From positions 1 to 29,988 of the forward strand of contig JAKDNQ010000004.1 of the NCBI GenBank assembly GCA_030456405.1: a stretch of DNA of 29,988 nt, read 5' to 3'. The notes under the pieces were generated by a model. It saw only the letters and a program-made list of their open reading frames with translations, was not told the DNA's origin and made no database searches. The position numbers were made by a program, and so were the translations under genes. Shown one piece after another: positions 25,856-29,988 of this stretch; the stretch's first letter is position 1; every line of letters starts with the position of its first letter. Source of the stretch: Nitrospira sp. Its GTDB lineage: Bacteria > Nitrospirota > Nitrospiria > Nitrospirales > Nitrospiraceae.

Positions 25856-27058
25856 ATGAGATCAACGAACTTTGTCCCTCTCGACCTCTCCGAGTACGAG
25901 TTCTCTCCTGAGCAGGGGTTTCTTCCACTAGACCCACTCGGCTCTCTGCCAGACTCCCCCGCACTCAACAATCTTGGGCACGAACTCCCGAAACTGCTGA
26001 GCGCTCGGACAGTCCGACGGTTCATCAACGAGCAACGGCAGCTGCTTCCTTCTATCCCATCAACATGGCGCATGGAGGAATATAGGGCTGCGATGCGGAT
26101 TCTTTCGTTCTGCGGGCATGCCTATGTCTGGGAAGTGCCGGACCAGCCGGCGGCGACGTTGCCACCGCAACTGGCACAACCCTGGCACGAGCTAGGCCAG
26201 CGGCTTGGCCGACCTCCAGTGCTTTCCTACGCATCCTATGCGCTCGACAACTGGCGGCGACTCGACAAGACCAAACCGATTCAGCTCGACAACATTGTGC
26301 TGCTTCAAAATTTTCTCGGCGGTTTGGATGAAGAGTGGTTTGTGGTGGTTCACATCCAGATCGAGCGGGAAGCGGGGCCAGGCTTGGCCGGACTCCTACG
26401 CGCAATGAACGGTGCGGCCGTAGGTAAGGAAGACGAGGTCTTGCTCGGGCTCAAATCCTTGGCGTTGGCGCAAACGGCGATGCGAGACACGTTGATCAGG
26501 ATGAAAGAACGCTGCGATCCCTACGTGTACTACAACCGCGTGCGGCCTTACATCCATGGCTGGAAGAATAGCCCTAGCTTACCGAACGGGCTCTTCTACG
26601 AAGGCGTGGATTCCTTTGCCGGGCAGCCGCAACAATTCCGTGGCGAAACCGGCTCGCAAAGCACGATTGTGCCCTGTCTCGACGCCGGGCTCGGAATCAC
26701 TCATGCCCCTGATCCCCTGACCCTCTATTTGCAAGAAATGCGCGACTATATGCCCCCACGCCACCGTGCCTTCCTCCAGGCGCTGGAGACCGCCACCGAT
26801 GACCGTAGCCGTCCGTTGCTCGCCGGCTATTTTCGCGATCGGAAACTCCGCAACCCCGATCTCTGGACTGCCTATGCCGTTTGCGTCGATCTCCTCGCAC
26901 AGTTTCGTGAAATCCACATCGGCTACGCCGACAGCTACATCCATCGCCAACACCAATCCCACTCAAGCAATCCCACGGCCGTGGGAACAGGCGGCACACC
27001 CTTCATGCAGTACCTCCAAAAGCACCTGGATGAAACCAAACAGGCACTCTCTCGGTAA
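25856..27058 (+). CDS. Indoleamine 2,3-dioxygenase family heme protein
   Basis: 400 residues, close to the length of the eukaryotic enzyme. Family signatures include PIQLDNIVLLQNFLGG, a Ser/Thr-rich distal segment (RGETGSQSTIV), MRDYMPPRHRAFL and the C-terminal TGGTPFMQYL. His354 in QFREIHIGYADSYI occupies the position of the proximal heme ligand. The enzyme opens the indole ring of tryptophan with O2 to give N-formylkynurenine. The start is ATG 25856 rather than an earlier GTG-type codon, because GAGG lies six bases upstream. It has no signal peptide and should be cytosolic, unlike its divergent partner. No later kynurenine-pathway gene is in the window. Confidence 0.88.
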   Translation: MRSTNFVPLDLSEYEFSPEQGFLPLDPLGSLPDSPALNNLGHELPKLLSARTVRRFINEQRQLLPSIPSTWRMEEYRAAMRILSFCGHAYVWEVPDQPAATLPPQLAQPWHELGQRLGRPPVLSYASYALDNWRRLDKTKPIQLDNIVLLQNFLGGLDEEWFVVVHIQIEREAGPGLAGLLRAMNGAAVGKEDEVLLGLKSLALAQTAMRDTLIRMKERCDPYVYYNRVRPYIHGWKNSPSLPNGLFYEGVDSFAGQPQQFRGETGSQSTIVPCLDAGLGITHAPDPLTLYLQEMRDYMPPRHRAFLQALETATDDRSRPLLAGYFRDRKLRNPDLWTAYAVCVDLLAQFREIHIGYADSYIHRQHQSHSSNPTAVGTGGTPFMQYLQKHLDETKQALSR

Positions 27059-27186
27059 GCTCCTCGATTGCTCACCTCGTAAGAAGCTACCGGATTATGG
27101 CTGACAAGGTCGTCGTTGACTACGCATTCTAAGCGGCGTATCGTTTTATACACGGCACCTCATTATTTGCACCATAGGAGGCCACA

Positions 27187-27312
27187 ATGGCTATCATGTG
27201 TTCCCTGGCAGTCTGCAAAGCACAGGCGGGGATGTGCGGGCATGAGAAGGTGATGTTCAGCGTTGTCGCACTTGCGGCAATCGGCCTTGGGGCCTACTTC
27301 CTGATCACCTGA
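27187..27312 (+). CDS. 41-residue Cys-containing small membrane protein
   Basis: The frame encodes MAIMCSLAVCKAQAGMCGHE followed by a single membrane span (VMFSVVALAAIGLGAYFLIT). Three cysteines (5, 10, 17) and a His (19) precede the span, a spacing that could bind a metal. AGGAGG seven bases before the ATG strongly supports translation. Function unknown; I do not recognise a named family. It lies downstream of the dioxygenase gene by 128 bases and is followed by a repeat element. Confidence 0.65.
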   Translation: MAIMCSLAVCKAQAGMCGHEKVMFSVVALAAIGLGAYFLIT

Positions 27313-27346
27313 CCGGGGGATTGCGGCTTAAGAGGAGCCTGGCCTT

Positions 27347-27473
27347 GCAGGATGCTCAAAATGGCATCCCAGCTAGGCCGCAGGGAGCTCGGCGACTGAA
27401 GCGTATCCTTGGGGTACGTTGCAGGGAGACGGGCGACTGAGAACGACGCTGGGGGTCATTTTCAGCATCCTGC
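27347..27473. repeat. Terminal-inverted-repeat intergenic element, copy B
   Basis: GCAGGATGCTCAAAATG at 27347 and its inverse (CATTTTCAGCATCCTGC) ending at 27473 bound a 127-bp non-coding element with internal GGGTACGTT and two GGGCGACTGA/CGGCGACTGA-like segments. Its ends and core match copy A (2993-3161). It lies between convergent genes, two bases from the stop of the radical SAM gene. Confidence 0.8.
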
Positions 27474-27474
27474 A

Positions 27475-29109
27475 CTAGCGGCTGTGGACCATCGGAAGTT
27501 CGCGCGACCCTTCCGCTTCCTGTTGAATACGTAACCGTTCCAACCTCGATTCCTCCATCACGCTGTGGAGCATGTCATCCGTCATCTGGGTCAGCTCTGC
27601 CGCCGCATCTTTTACATCCGCATGCTCGACGGCACGGGACAGCACTTCAGCCTTCGTGGCGCCTTTACTTTTTCCCAAGAACGGCTTGATGATGAGGTAG
27701 GCCACATCCCGCGCCGGCATAAAACGGAGAAACCGTCTCAGTAACCGGAACGTCTGGATGGGATAGTGCAGGATCTTGTACACGAACAGCCGCTTAAGCC
27801 CTTGACGGCGGACCTCGTTGATCACTTCCCCAGACAAGCAGGTTGGATCGATGGTGGAACATTTAAAATACTTGTACCAATCGGTGGTTTCGCTGACCAA
27901 CCCACGCTTCACATATTCCTGCCAGAGCGGAGTCCCTCGGTATACGCAGAGCCGATTGAAACCGAACGTGTCGAGCGGCAGTTTCGAAGCCAGGTCGAAC
28001 GTGGCGTTCATGTCTTCGACCGTTTCATCGGGGTTGCCCACAGTGAAGAAACCGTGGACGATTTCAATGCCGGCTTTCTTGGCATTCTTAACGGCGGTGG
28101 CCACTTCTTCCAGCGTCTGTTCTTTCTTGAGGCGATCGAGAATCTTCTGACTCCCGCTTTCAATTCCGAACATGACTGTCCGGCAATGGGCCTTGGCCAT
28201 GGCAGGAAATAAATGCTGGGCCACCGAGTCTACCCGCCCTTCGATGCCCCATTGGATCGAAAGCTTCTCGTTCATCACACCCTGGCAAATCGCCTCGATA
28301 CGCTTGGGCTGCAGAAGAAAATGATCGTCAACAAAGTAGACGGACCCATAGCCGCAGTCCTCGAGATACTTGAGTTCGCGCACGACATGAGCAGCCGTCC
28401 GCGCGCGCCACTTGCCTTCGTTGAAGATCGGAATGTCACAGAACACGCAGGGCCATGGGCAGCCGCGCGAAGTTTGCATCGTCGTGAACCGCTCCATAGA
28501 AAGCACAGCCGGCACATCGAGCGGCATCGACTCAATAAAGTCGAGCGGCAGGCCTTCACGATCGGGGAACGGCCACTGATCGAGATGGCGCTCCATAGGA
28601 CGACCTGGGTTCTGGATCACCTGGCCATCCTTGGCCCAAGTCAGCCCGGCCACACTGGACGGATCGTCGAACTGTTCGAGCAGGTCAAGAAGCAACTGTT
28701 CACCGTCTCCCTTGCAGATAAAATCCACTTCGGGACACTGCAATTTGACCAGCGCGGCGTTCAAACTCGCAAAGACACCACCGAAGGCCAGCTTGACCTT
28801 CGAGTTCGCGGCGCGAATCTGACGGGCCAGGATCTTCGCGTAGGGATAGCTGGTGGTGCTGAGGAAACTGAGGCCGACCAAGGCCGGTCGTTGCCGGTCG
28901 ATCTCCTCCAGAATCACCTCGTTCGGCGTGTCGGGGTTTGCCTGATCAAACATCACACACTCATGGCCGGCCTGTTTCAGCACCGACGAGAGAGACATGA
29001 TGCCGATGGGAGGGAACCCCATGACCCTGATACGGCCATTCTTTGCGCGGGTCTTAGCCGGGAGGGCATAGAACTGTGGGTCGCGAACGTGGATGAGAAA
29101 TACCCGCAT
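27475..29109 (-). CDS. B12-binding-type radical SAM protein
   Basis: 544 residues from ATG 29109, which has AGGGTGA six bases upstream and begins directly with the first strand of the fold (MRVFLIHVRDP); the frame is open 35 codons further but that part is not protein-like. A Rossmann-type B12-binding domain (FPPIGIMSLSSVLKQAGHE, GLSFLSTTSYPYAKILARQI, AFGGVFASLNA) precedes a radical SAM domain with Cys217-x3-Cys221-x2-Cys224 (SRGCPWPCVFCD). Later GIESGSQKILDRLKK and a C-terminal helical region follow. These class B enzymes methylate or rearrange unreactive carbons in lipids, cofactors or natural products. The substrate cannot be told. Confidence 0.87.
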   Translation of the reverse strand: MRVFLIHVRDPQFYALPAKTRAKNGRIRVMGFPPIGIMSLSSVLKQAGHECVMFDQANPDTPNEVILEEIDRQRPALVGLSFLSTTSYPYAKILARQIRAANSKVKLAFGGVFASLNAALVKLQCPEVDFICKGDGEQLLLDLLEQFDDPSSVAGLTWAKDGQVIQNPGRPMERHLDQWPFPDREGLPLDFIESMPLDVPAVLSMERFTTMQTSRGCPWPCVFCDIPIFNEGKWRARTAAHVVRELKYLEDCGYGSVYFVDDHFLLQPKRIEAICQGVMNEKLSIQWGIEGRVDSVAQHLFPAMAKAHCRTVMFGIESGSQKILDRLKKEQTLEEVATAVKNAKKAGIEIVHGFFTVGNPDETVEDMNATFDLASKLPLDTFGFNRLCVYRGTPLWQEYVKRGLVSETTDWYKYFKCSTIDPTCLSGEVINEVRRQGLKRLFVYKILHYPIQTFRLLRRFLRFMPARDVAYLIIKPFLGKSKGATKAEVLSRAVEHADVKDAAAELTQMTDDMLHSVMEESRLERLRIQQEAEGSRELPMVHSR

Positions 29110-29173
29110 TGAGATCACCCTAACACGAATGACCTGGAAGAAGAAGGGAAATAACTTGGCTGCAGGAAGAGCA

Positions 29174-29300
29174 GAGCTGATGGCGTATGGCTTATAGCTG
29201 ATGCCGGGAAACAAGAGCTAAGAGCGAATGGCTAATAGCGCGAAGAAAGGAAACTCTGCTTTTCTTCACATGCTATCGGCCATACGCCCTATGCTCTTTT
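29174..29300. repeat. Inverted heptamer array (GCTnATn type)
   Basis: Units of seven bases, AGCTGAT GGCGTAT GGCTTAT AGCTGAT from 29175 and GCTAAGA GCGAATG GCTAATA further on, face an inverted set GCTATCG GCCATAC GCCCTAT near 29272-29292. The GGCGTATGGC core pairs with GCCATACGCC. It lies between the radical SAM start and the sucD stop and has no coding potential. Confidence 0.6.
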
Positions 29301-29321
29301 CTTCGGATGCGAGATTCTTAC

Positions 29322-29988
29322 CTACCGCCCGAGCGCAACCTTGACCGCATTGCCGATCTCAGCCGGATTCTTTACCACTCGGACACCCGCTGCCTCCAAG
29401 CTCTTCATCTTCTCAGCTGCCGTGCCCTTCCCACCGGAAATGATAGCGCCGGCATGGCCCATGCGCCGGCCCGGAGGAGCCGTGATTCCTGCGATGAAAC
29501 TGACGACCGGCTTCTTCACATTCTTCTTGATGAACTCTGCGGCCTTTTCCTCCGCATCGCCGCCGATTTCGCCGATCATCACGACCGCCTGAGTTTCTGG
29601 ATCTTTCTCGAATAACGCCAGCACATCGACAAAGCCAGTCCCATTGACTGGATCGCCGCCGATGCCGACACACGTCGTTTCACCCAGCCCAAGCGTCGAG
29701 AGCTGATGTACCGCCTCATACGTGAGGGTCCCACTGCGAGACACGACGCCCACAACGCCCTTCTTATGGATGAAGCCCGGCATGATCCCGATCTTCGCCT
29801 CATCGACGGTGATGACACCGGGACAGTTCGGGCCGATCACACGCACTTCTTTCCCATGAAGTGCGCGTTTGACCTTCACCATGTCGTTCACCGGAATGCC
29901 TTCTGTAATGCAGATCACGAGCTTGATGCCGGCATCGGCAGCTTCCAATATTGCATCGGCGCAAAACGGCGGCGGCACAAAAATCAGC
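29322..29988 (-). CDS. sucD: Succinyl-CoA synthetase alpha subunit, 5' end beyond the window
   Basis: The frame runs off the right edge; 222 C-terminal codons are visible. The protein joins succinate and CoA with nucleotide hydrolysis in the TCA cycle, together with SucC. Visible signatures are [26 protein letters not shown] and the phospho-histidine loop [18 protein letters not shown], whose His takes the phosphate. The end at [10 protein letters not shown] is typical of the family. sucC would be expected just upstream on the minus strand, outside the window. Confidence 0.96.
   Translation of the reverse strand, partial: LIFVPPPFCADAILEAADAGIKLVICITEGIPVNDMVKVKRALHGKEVRVIGPNCPGVITVDEAKIGIMPGFIHKKGVVGVVSRSGTLTYEAVHQLSTLGLGETTCVGIGGDPVNGTGFVDVLALFEKDPETQAVVMIGEIGGDAEEKAAEFIKKNVKKPVVSFIAGITAPPGRRMGHAGAIISGGKGTAAEKMKSLEAAGVRVVKNPAEIGNAVKVALGR

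Overview
The window looks like chromosomal DNA of a Gram-negative bacterium, most probably a member of the Nitrospirota close to Nitrospira. That placement is an inference from gene content (outer-membrane proteins, system II cytochrome c maturation, large families of hybrid kinases and receivers) and from recurring intergenic repeats of a type I associate with Nitrospira genomes. No sequence search was run. No rRNA, tRNA, CRISPR array or insertion-sequence transposase was seen.

Layout. 1-6.5 kb is a housekeeping block: the 3' end of a bamD-like gene, a geranylgeranyl-reductase-family flavoprotein, a CcdA/TlpA thiol-redox pair, and metK with ahcY (S-adenosylmethionine cycle). 6.5-8.6 kb is a decayed or error-prone stretch: a 219-bp element with inverted ends touching the ahcY stop codon, two strong terminator hairpins, a relic of another repeat, and a minus-strand cluster in which two of three genes appear frameshifted. 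8.4-10.9 kb holds a truncated membrane-protein gene and an OmpA-type coiled-coil protein lying between two perfect 28-bp inverted repeats.

11-21.1 kb is the most striking part. Nine intact minus-strand genes run in one direction, mostly with gaps under 100 bases. They encode an outer-membrane porin fused to a single c-type heme domain (Cyc2-like), two paralogous secreted proteins with an identically placed His...Cys-x2-His-x2-Met set (cupredoxin-like), a SHOCT-tailed lipoprotein, and then a hybrid kinase, a single-domain receiver, a receiver-adenylate/guanylate cyclase, a receiver-histidine kinase and a second single-domain receiver. I read this as a candidate envelope electron-transfer module coupled to a phosphorelay and cyclic-nucleotide output. 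A 40-bp perfect palindrome lies 234 bp upstream of the first gene.

21.7-24.7 kb is accessory DNA: a DUF72 gene broken by one amber codon, a vapBC-type toxin-antitoxin pair with a clear promoter and operator, and a second copy of the 'membrane protein plus single receiver' arrangement found at 8.4-11.4 kb. 24.8-27.1 kb carries a divergent pair, an exported cyclase-family hydrolase (kynurenine formamidase family) and an indoleamine 2,3-dioxygenase homologue, which together suggest the first two steps of tryptophan breakdown. 27.2-30 kb has a 41-residue Cys-containing membrane peptide, a B12-binding-type radical SAM protein and the 3' part of sucD.

Three families of intergenic elements recur: (i) a 127-169 bp element with GCAGGATGCT ends sitting at stop codons (two full copies and one 29-bp relic), (ii) heptamer arrays in inverted arms (three loci), and (iii) the 219-bp element after ahcY.
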